A stretch of 64,000 bases of DNA from an uncultured Pseudobutyrivibrio sp. (lineage in GTDB: Bacteria > Bacillota > Clostridia > Lachnospirales > Lachnospiraceae): contig URCQ01000003.1 of assembly GCA_900546435.1 (NCBI GenBank), positions 66,733-130,732 of the forward strand. The letters are read 5' to 3'. Below the pieces are notes generated by a model that did no database searches, was not told the origin of the DNA, and saw only the letters and a list, made by a program, of their open reading frames with translations. Positions 54,833-63,899 of this stretch are shown here, piece by piece. How positions within the stretch are numbered: the stretch's first letter is position 1; every line of letters starts with the position of its first letter. The translations under genes and the position numbers were made by a program.

Positions 54833-55891
54833 TTGAAAACGAAAAATTTACACATAACAAAAATCCTTGCATTTCTTCTGGTGGCTGCACTTCTCTTTGG
54901 GGGAGCGGCGCAGGTGTTTAGGATTTCTGATGATACACATTCCAGAGCAGAATTTGATACCTTTTACAGGTTGGATAAAAATAGCCTGGATGCCGTATGG
55001 ATCGGTGCCAGTGCGGTACAGTCGTCCTTTATACCATCAGAAGCCTGCGCTCATAATGGTGTGCAGATGTATGGGCTTGGAACGGCAAGTCAACCGGTCG
55101 CGCTGACGAAATATCTCTTACAGGAAGTGCAAAAGACACAGGATCCAAAGGTTTATCTGATCGATATCCGTATGTTGGCATATGACTATGATGTGATGGG
55201 CAATGAGATCTTCTGTGACAACTATATTCGCCGTGTCACGGATTCTATGCGATTTTCGAACAATCGGGCACATGCCATAAAAGATATGGTGGAACGATTG
55301 GAGAAAAAAACGGGCGCCAGTGTTAATGCATTTGACTATTATTTTAGTTTTACACTCTATCATAATCGTTGGAGTCAGTTGACGTCGGCTGATTTTGGCA
55401 AGGACGCGGATAGTTTTATGGGCTATTATATTTACGATGAGACAGAATCTTTTGATAAACAGGAAACACTGGCAAGAAGAAGTGCAAAGCCACTGGAAGT
55501 ATCAAGTGATAATCAGCAGTATTTAGAGGAATTGCTAGATTATCTGGATACTTTCGATGGAAATGTTCTCTTTACAAATACCCCGAATAATCTGGAAGAA
55601 GACAAATTTGCCAACTACAATTATATTAAGAACAAACTTGTGGATCGAGGCTATGAAGTGCTGGATCTGAACGATTGTGTAGATGAGATTGGCTTGGACT
55701 ATGAAACGGATTTCAACGAGAATATGCATGTAAATTACCGTGGTGCATTTAAGATTACAGATTACATGGCAGACTATCTGAAAGAAAAGTACGAACTGCC
55801 AGATCATAAAAAAGCAACAGACAGCATTTATGAAAAAACGCAGGAAAGATTATTGTCTCGCATTGAAGAAATGGAAAAAAACAATGAATAA
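54833..55891 (+). CDS. SGNH/DltD-like membrane-anchored protein
   Basis: A 352-residue exported protein with an N-terminal anchor (about residues 10-28). Block I is VWIGASAVQSSF (nucleophile Ser) and the C-terminal ENMHVNYRGAFK holds the family's Asp/His type site. DltD and AlgX/AlgJ-like partners of MBOAT enzymes are built this way. TTG start 54833 after TAGGAGTATA, 10 bases after the MBOAT stop, so coupled. It likely takes the acyl group from the MBOAT and completes transfer outside the cell. Confidence 0.78.
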   Translation: MKTKNLHITKILAFLLVAALLFGGAAQVFRISDDTHSRAEFDTFYRLDKNSLDAVWIGASAVQSSFIPSEACAHNGVQMYGLGTASQPVALTKYLLQEVQKTQDPKVYLIDIRMLAYDYDVMGNEIFCDNYIRRVTDSMRFSNNRAHAIKDMVERLEKKTGASVNAFDYYFSFTLYHNRWSQLTSADFGKDADSFMGYYIYDETESFDKQETLARRSAKPLEVSSDNQQYLEELLDYLDTFDGNVLFTNTPNNLEEDKFANYNYIKNKLVDRGYEVLDLNDCVDEIGLDYETDFNENMHVNYRGAFKITDYMADYLKEKYELPDHKKATDSIYEKTQERLLSRIEEMEKNNE

Positions 55892-56960
55892 TGTAATGAT
55901 GGATGAAAATGGAAAATTGCAAAGGGACTATTGGAATATTTTAAAGGGGATTGGAGCCTTTTGCGTTGTACTGGGACATTGTGCCATGCCGGTGCAGAAC
56001 TTTGTCTATCTGTTTCATGTGCCGCTCTTCTTTTTTATCTCGGGTTATATGTATAATGAGCAAAAATATGGGGATGCCCCATATGACAATCTAAAAGGCC
56101 GTATGAAGTCATGGGTAAAATATGTTGCTTTGTATATCGTTTATATTTTACTCCATAATATCTTGGGGCATTTTGATATGTTGCGCATTGACGAGCCGCT
56201 TTATACAAAAGCACAGATGGTGGAACAAATGGCGTATGCTGTCATTGGAGACGGAAATGAACTCCTGGCAGGTCCGCTGTGGTTTGTTCCGGTGCTTGTG
56301 ATCGGCTCTGCCTTCATGGGCTTTGTCATCTATTACAGCCGTATGCTGGGAGATCGGTTTAAAAGTAAAAAGATCAAATTCATTTTTCAGGGAATTGTCA
56401 TAGGATGCAGCAGTATCGTGGGCTATCTCATGATCGCCTATGGCTGGGATCTGCCTGCACATATGCAGATCGCATTGGCGGTACAACCATATTTCTGGGC
56501 AGGCTATCTCCTGCGAAATTATATGCCGGACTTGGAAAAGTACATAAAATACTGGGCGGGTATCATCCTGTTTCTGCTTCTTGCGATCTACAGTAGAGAT
56601 CATTTGTATAGTCTGGTAGATGGCTATGTCAGCCCGATCATGTATGTCATGGCATTTCTGGGATTTTATGTCTGTATGTGTCTGGCTAAGGGCATTTGTG
56701 TTTTGCAAAGGGGCAATTACCTGCGCAGTTTATTTGTCAAAATGGGACAGGCATCCTTCCTTTTGATGGGAACGCATTTTATGATCATTCGCGGGATTGA
56801 CCGTGTATATGCAGGCTATCATCAGGATATTTCCATGATGTATGCACACTATTTAGGAAATCATAATATACTGATTCCACTCTATTTATTATTGGGGATC
56901 GGTTTGCCGTTACTGCTACAGGCATTTTGGAACAAACGGTTGAAAGGAGCTGCCAAATGA
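55884..56960 (+). CDS. Acyltransferase-3 family membrane protein (6)
   Basis: A 358-residue polytopic protein: YWNILKGIGAFCVVLGHC in helix 1 and PLFFFISGYMYNEQKYG in helix 2. It is a sister of the next gene by these motifs. ATG 55884 overlaps the previous stop by 8 bases; the longer frame from 55830 lies inside the SGNH gene and is not used. Present in the acyl module, so it may finish or diversify the acylation. Confidence 0.83.
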   Translation: MNNVMMDENGKLQRDYWNILKGIGAFCVVLGHCAMPVQNFVYLFHVPLFFFISGYMYNEQKYGDAPYDNLKGRMKSWVKYVALYIVYILLHNILGHFDMLRIDEPLYTKAQMVEQMAYAVIGDGNELLAGPLWFVPVLVIGSAFMGFVIYYSRMLGDRFKSKKIKFIFQGIVIGCSSIVGYLMIAYGWDLPAHMQIALAVQPYFWAGYLLRNYMPDLEKYIKYWAGIILFLLLAIYSRDHLYSLVDGYVSPIMYVMAFLGFYVCMCLAKGICVLQRGNYLRSLFVKMGQASFLLMGTHFMIIRGIDRVYAGYHQDISMMYAHYLGNHNILIPLYLLLGIGLPLLLQAFWNKRLKGAAK

Positions 56961-58012
56961 TAGAACAAAATCCGATCATGCCGGATCGACGATATTGGAA
57001 TATTTTAAAAGGAATCGGGATTCTTTGCGTTGTTCTGGGACATGCATGTAGTTGGGCGCATAACTTTGTGTATGAATTTCATATTCCCTTATTCTTTTTT
57101 ATCTCTGGCTTTATGTATAGTGAAAAAAAATATGGGGATGATCCCTACTTAAATGTGATTAACCGCTTTAAATCTTCCTGGATTAAATATGTTATCATTT
57201 ATTGGATCATCATGTTATTACATAATTCCCTAATTCGCTGGGGATTTATGCCAATCGGAACAGAATATTTTAACTTGCGGACTTTAGCGGAAGCCTGTGC
57301 TTTTGTGGTTTTGGGTACCGCCAACGAATTGATGGGAGGGACATTGTGGTTTGTCCCGGCACTTTGTATGGCATCTGTATTCCTAGGATTTCTTGTTACG
57401 ATCAGTCGGAAAATCGAAAAGAAAACGGGAAACTCTTATCTCAAATTTGCTTTTCAGTTTGTAGTTATCCTGTTATGTTCTCTTGTTGGATGCATTGTCA
57501 TATCTATTTTAATGCCTGCCAATATTCAGGTATCGCTTACGGTCATGCCATTTTTGTGGATCGGCTATCTGATCAGAAACTATGGCAAGGGATTAGAAAA
57601 GTACCTGTCTGTTTGTGCGGCGATAATCTTGGCGCTAGCTATTTATTTTATTCGTTTTCATCATTGTTTAGATCTGATCTATGGTATCTTATACCCAGGA
57701 ATGTATCTGGTGGCGTTTTCAGGCATATATGTGTGTATGGTTCTGGCAAAATATCTCAGCCATCTAAAAAAGATCGGATCTTTTGTAGCGTCCTGTGGAA
57801 AGGCATCTTTTTGGATCATGACAGTGCACTTTCCGCTAATCAAGATCATCGATCGTATTTGGGCGGCGCATATAGGAGACCCGGATCGGGCACTGTATCT
57901 GGCTTTGCCACATTCTTTTGATTATATGTGGCCGGTCTATTTGTTGCTGGGCATTGGCGTGCCATTATTGGGATATCAGTTCGTGCAAAAGAAAAAAAGT
58001 AGAGGAAAATGA
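56957..58012 (+). CDS. Acyltransferase-3 family membrane protein (7)
   Basis: A 351-residue sister of the preceding protein (YWNILKGIGILCVVLGHA, PLFFFISGFMYSEKKYG), so the two come from a tandem duplication. ATG 56957 after AAAGGAGCTGCCAA in an ATGA overlap with the previous stop; the upstream in-frame ATG at 56927 is ignored. Specificity unknown. Confidence 0.83.
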   Translation: MIEQNPIMPDRRYWNILKGIGILCVVLGHACSWAHNFVYEFHIPLFFFISGFMYSEKKYGDDPYLNVINRFKSSWIKYVIIYWIIMLLHNSLIRWGFMPIGTEYFNLRTLAEACAFVVLGTANELMGGTLWFVPALCMASVFLGFLVTISRKIEKKTGNSYLKFAFQFVVILLCSLVGCIVISILMPANIQVSLTVMPFLWIGYLIRNYGKGLEKYLSVCAAIILALAIYFIRFHHCLDLIYGILYPGMYLVAFSGIYVCMVLAKYLSHLKKIGSFVASCGKASFWIMTVHFPLIKIIDRIWAAHIGDPDRALYLALPHSFDYMWPVYLLLGIGVPLLGYQFVQKKKSRGK

Positions 58013-58014
58013 TC

Positions 58015-59802
58015 ATGAAAAAAGAATTACTGTATCCGTTTGACGCAAACTATATTTTAGCAAAAAAGAAAAGAATCAAAAGAGAATTATTGGCAGAGGG
58101 CGAGCGTTTTGTTGATAAGAAGATTGCTATTTTGGGCGGTTCTACGACAAATGATATTAAACTGACCCTGGAACTGTTTTTATTAAATCAGGGGATCCGT
58201 CCAAGTTTTTATGAGTCCGAATATAATAAATATTATGAGGATGCAGTCTTTGATAATGCAAAACTAGAGACATTTGCGCCGGATCTGATCTATATCCACA
58301 CAAGCAATCGAAATATTACGCGTTATCCACAAACTAGCGATTCCAAAAGTCAGATCATGGACTTATTGGAGGAAGAATATCAGAAATATTGTACGATCTG
58401 GGAAAGTATTTCTGCTAAATACCATTGCCCAATCATACAGAACAACTTTGAAATGCCTATGTATCGTTTGCTGGGTAATCGGGATGCCAGTGATATGCAT
58501 GGGAAGGTTAATTTTTTGACCAGACTCAATATGATGTTCTACGATTATGCGGACAGCCATGAAAATTTTTATATCTGTGATATCAATTATATTTCTGCTG
58601 ACTATGGACTGGCAGAATGGTCTGATCCATTTTTTTATCATATGTATAAATATGCTTTGAATGTCAATGCCATCCCGTATCTGGCATTTAACGTGGCGAA
58701 TATCATCAAATCTGTATTTGGCAAAAACAAGAAAGGCCTTGTGCTTGATTTGGATAATACTTTATGGGGCGGTGTTATCGGTGATGATGGTGTGGAAAAT
58801 ATTGCACTGGGACAGGAAGTCGCAGAGGGACAGATCTATTCCGAATTTCAAAATTATGTGAAAGAGCAGACACAGTTGGGTGTGATTTTAAACATTGATT
58901 CAAAGAATGATCCTGAAAATGCCAAGGCGGGTATAGAACATCCGGACAGTGCATTTTGCATGGAAGATTTCATTGAAATAAAAGCAAATTGGGAGCCTAA
59001 AGATCAGAATTTCAGGGAAATTGCAGAAGATCTAAATTTGTTACCAGAAAGCCTGGTGTTTGTAGATGACAACCCGGCAGAGCGTAGCATTGTGGAGCAA
59101 AATTTAGAGGGGGTATGCGCGCCGGAGATCGGGGATGCGAGAGATTATATTCGTATCTTAGACCGCAACGGATTTTTTGAGACAACGATTTTGTCCGAGG
59201 ATGATCAGAAACGTAATGAGATGTATCGTGCCAATGCAGATCGAAAGAAAAGCCAGCATGCCTTTACAGACTACCATGCGTATCTGGAGTCCTTGCAGAT
59301 GAAAGGAACAATCCTACCATTTGATGAGATGTCCTTGAACCGTGTGGCGCAGTTGTCGAACAAGAGCAACCAGTTTAATCTGACGACGAGACGCTATACG
59401 CGCGACGAGATGGAAATGCGGGCGGAAGATGAGGCCTATATTACCTTATACGGAAAATTAGAGGATAAATTTGGCGATAATGGCATTGTATCTGTTGTCA
59501 TAGGCAAGAGGGTTCAAGAAGAATGTCATATCGAATTGTGGATCATGAGTTGCCGCGTCCTAAAAAGAGATATGGAATATGCTATGTTGGATAGTCTGGT
59601 AGAAACTTGTCAAAATAAGGGGATTAAGAAAATCCGCGGGTTCTATTATCCAACTGCAAAAAATACGATGGTAAAGGATTTCTACGGTAAGATGGGATTT
59701 TCACAGGTAGCATGTGATGCAGCCGGGAACAGCGAATGGGAACTAGATATCACATCGGTCTGGAAGAAGAAGAACGATGTGATCTGTGTCAATGAGGAGT
59801 AG
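58015..59802 (+). CDS. FkbH-like HAD-IIIC protein
   Basis: A 595-residue protein. An N-terminal SGNH-like region (about 1-230) is followed by a HAD-IIIC domain: DLDNTLWGG at residues 245-253 (Asp245, Asp247, Thr249) and FVDDNPAERSIV; then a GNAT-like C-terminal domain (ELWIMSCRVLKRDMEYAML, YGKMGFSQ). FkbH-type proteins load glyceryl from 1,3-bisphosphoglycerate onto an ACP. With the local ACP, MaoC and SDR, this suggests a glyceryl- or hydroxyacyl-ACP for the MBOAT. ATG 58015 has AGAGG at better spacing than ATG 58009. Confidence 0.85.
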   Translation: MKKELLYPFDANYILAKKKRIKRELLAEGERFVDKKIAILGGSTTNDIKLTLELFLLNQGIRPSFYESEYNKYYEDAVFDNAKLETFAPDLIYIHTSNRNITRYPQTSDSKSQIMDLLEEEYQKYCTIWESISAKYHCPIIQNNFEMPMYRLLGNRDASDMHGKVNFLTRLNMMFYDYADSHENFYICDINYISADYGLAEWSDPFFYHMYKYALNVNAIPYLAFNVANIIKSVFGKNKKGLVLDLDNTLWGGVIGDDGVENIALGQEVAEGQIYSEFQNYVKEQTQLGVILNIDSKNDPENAKAGIEHPDSAFCMEDFIEIKANWEPKDQNFREIAEDLNLLPESLVFVDDNPAERSIVEQNLEGVCAPEIGDARDYIRILDRNGFFETTILSEDDQKRNEMYRANADRKKSQHAFTDYHAYLESLQMKGTILPFDEMSLNRVAQLSNKSNQFNLTTRRYTRDEMEMRAEDEAYITLYGKLEDKFGDNGIVSVVIGKRVQEECHIELWIMSCRVLKRDMEYAMLDSLVETCQNKGIKKIRGFYYPTAKNTMVKDFYGKMGFSQVACDAAGNSEWELDITSVWKKKNDVICVNEE

Positions 59803-59810
59803 AAAAATCA

Positions 59811-60854
59811 ATGAAGAGGCTGGAGTATATAGATATATTAAGAGGTATATCCATTATTGGTGTTGTATTGATACACGTTGTCAGTATGTTGGGAGGTGTT
59901 GAAGCGAGTATATGGCATATTATTTTTCTTGGCTTGACCCGTTATTGTGTTCCTATGTTCTTCGTCTGTATGGGTGCAATTCAGTTGCGAAAAGACAGAG
60001 AACTGGATATCCATAAATTATATACGAAAAACATTCCAAGGTTTCTCGTCGCCATTTTTCTTTATGGACTTTTACATAAAATTATACGTTTTTTCTTAGG
60101 ACAGTATGGAAAATGGAGTTTGGGTGAACTGTTGCTCTCATATCCGAAAAAATTTATCACGGGAGAATTAGAATTTTCTTTTTGGTTTATGTATGCGCTG
60201 ATTCCTATTTATTTTATGCTACCTATTTTGAGAGCGATAGCGACGCAGGATCATTCTCAAAAGGCTGTAAAAACATTTTTGGGTTTATGGATGTTGGCTA
60301 GTCTGATTAATGGACTTTCTAATCTAGCGCCATTTTCCTTCTTGAATACATGGACAAATGGAAATCAGAATCTTTGCACAGTATATGGATATCCCGGTTA
60401 TGTGGTGCTAGGAGCCTATCTGGGAGAAAAGGAATTTACCAAAAGCCAAAGACATGTAATATATATCATTGGAGGAGCCGCATGTATTTTATCCATTGTC
60501 GAACAGGCGATACGAGTGGGTAGAGGCTATGGACTAGAATATACACTATTTGATTATTACTCGCCGACAACCATATGGTTGGCTATTGCAGTGTTTATTT
60601 TATTAAAGTATATGTGGAGAGAACGTCAGGTGAGAAAATGGTATGACAGGATTTTGCTCTTTGCAGGATGCTATTCTATGGGGATCTACTTCCTACACAC
60701 GATCGTACTTCTGCTATTGCAGAATTGGCTGACGAGCTATTATATTAGTTGGAGACCAGTCAGGAGTTTGGGAGATGTCATCTTAGTTTTCTCCATTACT
60801 CTTTTAATCGTATGGAGTATGTCGAAAAACAAATACAGTAGAATATGGGTATGA
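59811..60854 (+). CDS. Acyltransferase-3 family membrane protein (8)
   Basis: A 347-residue polytopic protein with EYIDILRGISIIGVVLIHV in helix 1 and VPMFFVCMGAIQLRKDREL in helix 2-3. ATG after GAGGAGTAGAAAAATCA, 8 bases after the FkbH-like gene. Last gene of the long plus-strand run that starts at the flippase. Confidence 0.83.
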   Translation: MKRLEYIDILRGISIIGVVLIHVVSMLGGVEASIWHIIFLGLTRYCVPMFFVCMGAIQLRKDRELDIHKLYTKNIPRFLVAIFLYGLLHKIIRFFLGQYGKWSLGELLLSYPKKFITGELEFSFWFMYALIPIYFMLPILRAIATQDHSQKAVKTFLGLWMLASLINGLSNLAPFSFLNTWTNGNQNLCTVYGYPGYVVLGAYLGEKEFTKSQRHVIYIIGGAACILSIVEQAIRVGRGYGLEYTLFDYYSPTTIWLAIAVFILLKYMWRERQVRKWYDRILLFAGCYSMGIYFLHTIVLLLLQNWLTSYYISWRPVRSLGDVILVFSITLLIVWSMSKNKYSRIWV

Positions 60855-61165
60855 CTAGGAAATAGTAAAGGAAATGAAAAAAAGAAAATATTTAGTCTAT
60901 TCTTGTTTATGATCTTCCTTATGATGATGTGTGAAAACAGACCATACAAACGAAATCCAATATATATCTGCTGGGAAATAGCGTGGCTATTCATGCAGAG
61001 GTAGAATGTGATGTTTTTTCCATGGAAAATATCTATAATTTGGTCATAACTGGAGTTCGAGTGGATGGAAATAAATCTGATGGAAAGACATAATACCTTT
61101 GAAAGCAATATGGACGTGGGTGCAAGCAGAATACTTTAGTAATATTGGAAAGGAGTTAGGATACC
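60855..61165 (+). pseudogene. Gene-free gap with a possible broken-gene remnant
   Basis: 311 bases with no intact gene. In one frame, with in-frame stops at 60893 (TAG) and 60932 (TGA), the codons up to TAA 61091-61093 read a protein-like string ending YLLGNSVAIHAEVECDV, FSMENIYNLVITGVRV and DGNKSDGKT. The ATG at 60874 with MKKRKYLVYSCL is in another frame. This could be the decayed end of an unrecognised gene. Only low confidence; no family identified. Confidence 0.3.
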
Positions 61166-62782
61166 ATGATGAAAAAATATAAAACTGGGAGATTACAGTT
61201 CCTTTTGTTTGCTATATCCGTGGGGATAGCAGCCATGTGCACATATCAACTTAATCCTGCGGCTACAGACAAAATAAATTTTTTAAGATATGACATTGAT
61301 ATAGTGAATAAAAAAGGTTTACTGGTGTTTGCTGTATTTGTAATATTGGCATATGCAATCATTTATTTTGTTGAAAAATATGGGAAAAGGGGTTCTGTTT
61401 TATCTAAGCATCCTGTAAATGAAAGATCCGTCTTTTTAAAAACATTTACAGTGTGTCTGATTGTGTGGGGTGGATTATTTCTTTTATATTTTCCTGGAAC
61501 AGGGATGAACGATACAATCAACTGTCTGATGGGATTTTGGCAGAATACGCTTCAACCAGCGATGTTTCAGGTGATTATATATGGTGTTTTTCAGGGCATC
61601 TTTTTTATGTGTAAAAATGCAACCATAGCATATGCTATCATTGTCATTTTGCAGATTTTTGCAGCATCCTATGTTGTTGCCAACTATTTGCGGTGGATTG
61701 CGAGGAAAGGCATAGCCAAGTGGTTGCTTATCTTGAATATGATATATATTATGGCTATGCCATTGATAGGGAATTATACGATTGCTTTATTAAAGGATAC
61801 ATGGTTTACATATGCGCTTTTTCTGTTGTTACCGAACATTTACGATTTGATACACGGAGAAAAAACATGCTGGTGGCAGATTGTTGTGGCAGTTTTCTTT
61901 GTTTGGTTTTCTCGTTCTAATGGTAAATTGGTGTTAGTGCCGATTATGGTAGTATTGTTTATTTTTTTAAAAAGGCAAAGAAAACATTTGGCGATACTTC
62001 TAATCTCATTAGTAGTATTGAATAGTGGCTTGAATTATGCAAAGAATGTTCGATTTGGAGGATATGATGAGTCGTTTAGAGAATCTATGAGTGTACCATT
62101 AGTCCAAATGGCTGCAACTGTTGTGTGGAATGGAAACATATCAGAAGAAGAGGAAGAAGTGCTGTATGCGGTATTGCCAGAAGAAAAGTGGAGACAAAAT
62201 TATGCTTTTGCGTTTGTGGATCCAATAAAGTTTGACGAGCATTTTGATACCCTTTATCTAGCCGCGCACAAAAAAGAATTTTTGCAAACATGGGCAAGTA
62301 TGTTAAAAAAGAATCTTACAATCTATGTGAAGGCATATCTGTATCATACGTATGGAAATTGGAGTTTGGCTGCATACAATACGAACGCGGTTGATAAGAC
62401 GCAATCGATTTTTCTAAAACTTAATAATAATACAGGGGATACTAGTATATGGGGCGAATACTTAGCAAGTATATCCTTAAAAAATTATTCTTTATTGCCG
62501 AATGATATGACGGAATTGCTTCAAGGATTTTATGAAGATGCATGCGAATGGAACCTGTGGCTTACGCCGGGAATTATGTTTTTACTTTTAAATCTGTGCA
62601 CATGTATTGTTTGGAAAAACAAGCGATATAAATTAATGTTAACGTTTCTGCCACTGTATTTGTGTTGGGGATGTATGATGGTTGCAAGTCCTGCGTCTAT
62701 GATTTATCGCTATAGTTTTTATTTATTACTTTCTTTACCATTTGTTTTAACCATGACATGGAGAGATATAGGATACAAATAG
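61166..62782 (+). CDS. Large polytopic membrane protein, DUF6020-like (second copy)
   Basis: A 538-residue protein with about a dozen hydrophobic helices. YFPGTGMNDTINCLMGFWQ corresponds to YFYPGTSNEDTVIMLM in the gene at 24594, the shared motif that ties them to one family. It lacks the 662-residue length of the first copy but keeps ASPASMIYRYSFYLLLSLP near the end, matching SPDNGNTRYVMPLLYIL. Function unknown. ATG after AAAGGAGTTAGGATACC. Confidence 0.7.
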   Translation: MMKKYKTGRLQFLLFAISVGIAAMCTYQLNPAATDKINFLRYDIDIVNKKGLLVFAVFVILAYAIIYFVEKYGKRGSVLSKHPVNERSVFLKTFTVCLIVWGGLFLLYFPGTGMNDTINCLMGFWQNTLQPAMFQVIIYGVFQGIFFMCKNATIAYAIIVILQIFAASYVVANYLRWIARKGIAKWLLILNMIYIMAMPLIGNYTIALLKDTWFTYALFLLLPNIYDLIHGEKTCWWQIVVAVFFVWFSRSNGKLVLVPIMVVLFIFLKRQRKHLAILLISLVVLNSGLNYAKNVRFGGYDESFRESMSVPLVQMAATVVWNGNISEEEEEVLYAVLPEEKWRQNYAFAFVDPIKFDEHFDTLYLAAHKKEFLQTWASMLKKNLTIYVKAYLYHTYGNWSLAAYNTNAVDKTQSIFLKLNNNTGDTSIWGEYLASISLKNYSLLPNDMTELLQGFYEDACEWNLWLTPGIMFLLLNLCTCIVWKNKRYKLMLTFLPLYLCWGCMMVASPASMIYRYSFYLLLSLPFVLTMTWRDIGYK

Positions 62783-62834
62783 AAGAGTTCATAAGATAGA
62801 AATTGTAAAGAATCAAGATGAAACGGTATTAGAA

Positions 62835-63899
62835 ATGGAAAGCATCATGCAACAAAGAAAAACATATATAGATGCGTTAAGAATAGTGGCTATTTTTGGT
62901 GTTTTGTACAATCATACCAATAGACGTGGTTACTATTTATATGCGTTTTCGGACGCGCGAATCTGTCAGGATTTTTATATTGGCATTGCAACACTTGCGG
63001 CAACAGCTGTGCCAATCTTTTTTATGATATCTGGTGCATTGCTTTTGCCAAAGAAGGAATCGCTAAAATAATTATTCCAAAAACGAATATTGAAAATGGT
63101 GTTAGTGCTGTTGGTGTTCTCTGGGATACAGTATGTTCTGCTTCTATTAGAAGAATGTGTGACATTTTCGCGAAAAGCTGTGGTACAGGCAGTCTTGCAG
63201 GATGGAGTAATACCATCGTACTGGTTTCTATATGCTTATATTGCGTATCTTCTTTTACTTCCGATATTGCGTAAAGTGGCAGAGGTTATGTCAAAGCAGG
63301 ATTACTTTTACTTATTTGCGTTGTTGCTATTAGTTGAAGGATTTCTTCCGATGGTACTGAATTTGGCAGGCATTGGTGGAACCAACTATTTTTTCTCAAT
63401 ACCATTTTTAAACCCAATTATTATTTACCCCCTTTTGGGGTATTATTTGGAACAGTATATGAAAGAGTCCTACTACAATAAAAAAACAAATATTATAGTG
63501 GGGCTATGCATGGCTGTCGTCGTATTATTTTTTATAGCAATGACGCAATGGTGTGGTTTACCTTATGAAGAATTTACAACGTATGATAAGGGGTTATATA
63601 CCTGTTCCTTTACGATGTTATTGGATGTAGGAATTTATTATTTCGTCAAATATTTTGATTTGAGGAAACAACATTCGATGAAATATGATCAAATGTTACA
63701 TTCTATGGGAGAGTGTGCTTTTGGTATTTATCTAATAGAGCAGCCAATAAGAGAACGTTCATCTTTTATATATGATGGACTATCTCCTGTAATTGGTCGC
63801 TTCCCAGCGTGCATTATATGGGTGATTTGTATATTTATAGTGGCATACAGTATTGTAGCAATATTAAGACGTATACCAGTCGTTAGGAAGTTGATTTGA
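62835..63899 (+). pseudogene. Acyltransferase-3 gene split by an in-frame TAA (9)
   Basis: The first part (ATG 62835 or 62847, 78 or 74 codons) has YIDALRIVAIFGVLYNHT in helix 1 and PIFFMISGALLLPKKESLK, then TAA at 63069-63071. The same frame continues without shift: LFQKRILKMVLVLLVFSG and through to 63899 with seven or eight further helices and the late FGIYLIEQPIRERS. The join ESLK-stop-LFQKR lies where the family has a continuous loop after helix 3, so one base change (for example GAA to TAA) explains the break. A separate short restart at TTG 63090 would lack the catalytic His. Confidence 0.8.

Noticed and set aside
56148..56708. Minus-strand open frame of 186 codons inside an acyltransferase gene
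   Set aside because: Antisense to a gene with clear family motifs; composition (many His, Ile, Gln) is typical of antisense frames in AT-rich genes.
57346..57921. Plus-strand open frame of 191 codons in another frame of acyltransferase 7
   Set aside because: Fully overlaps a coding gene with motifs; no ribosome-binding site and Cys/Ser-rich product.
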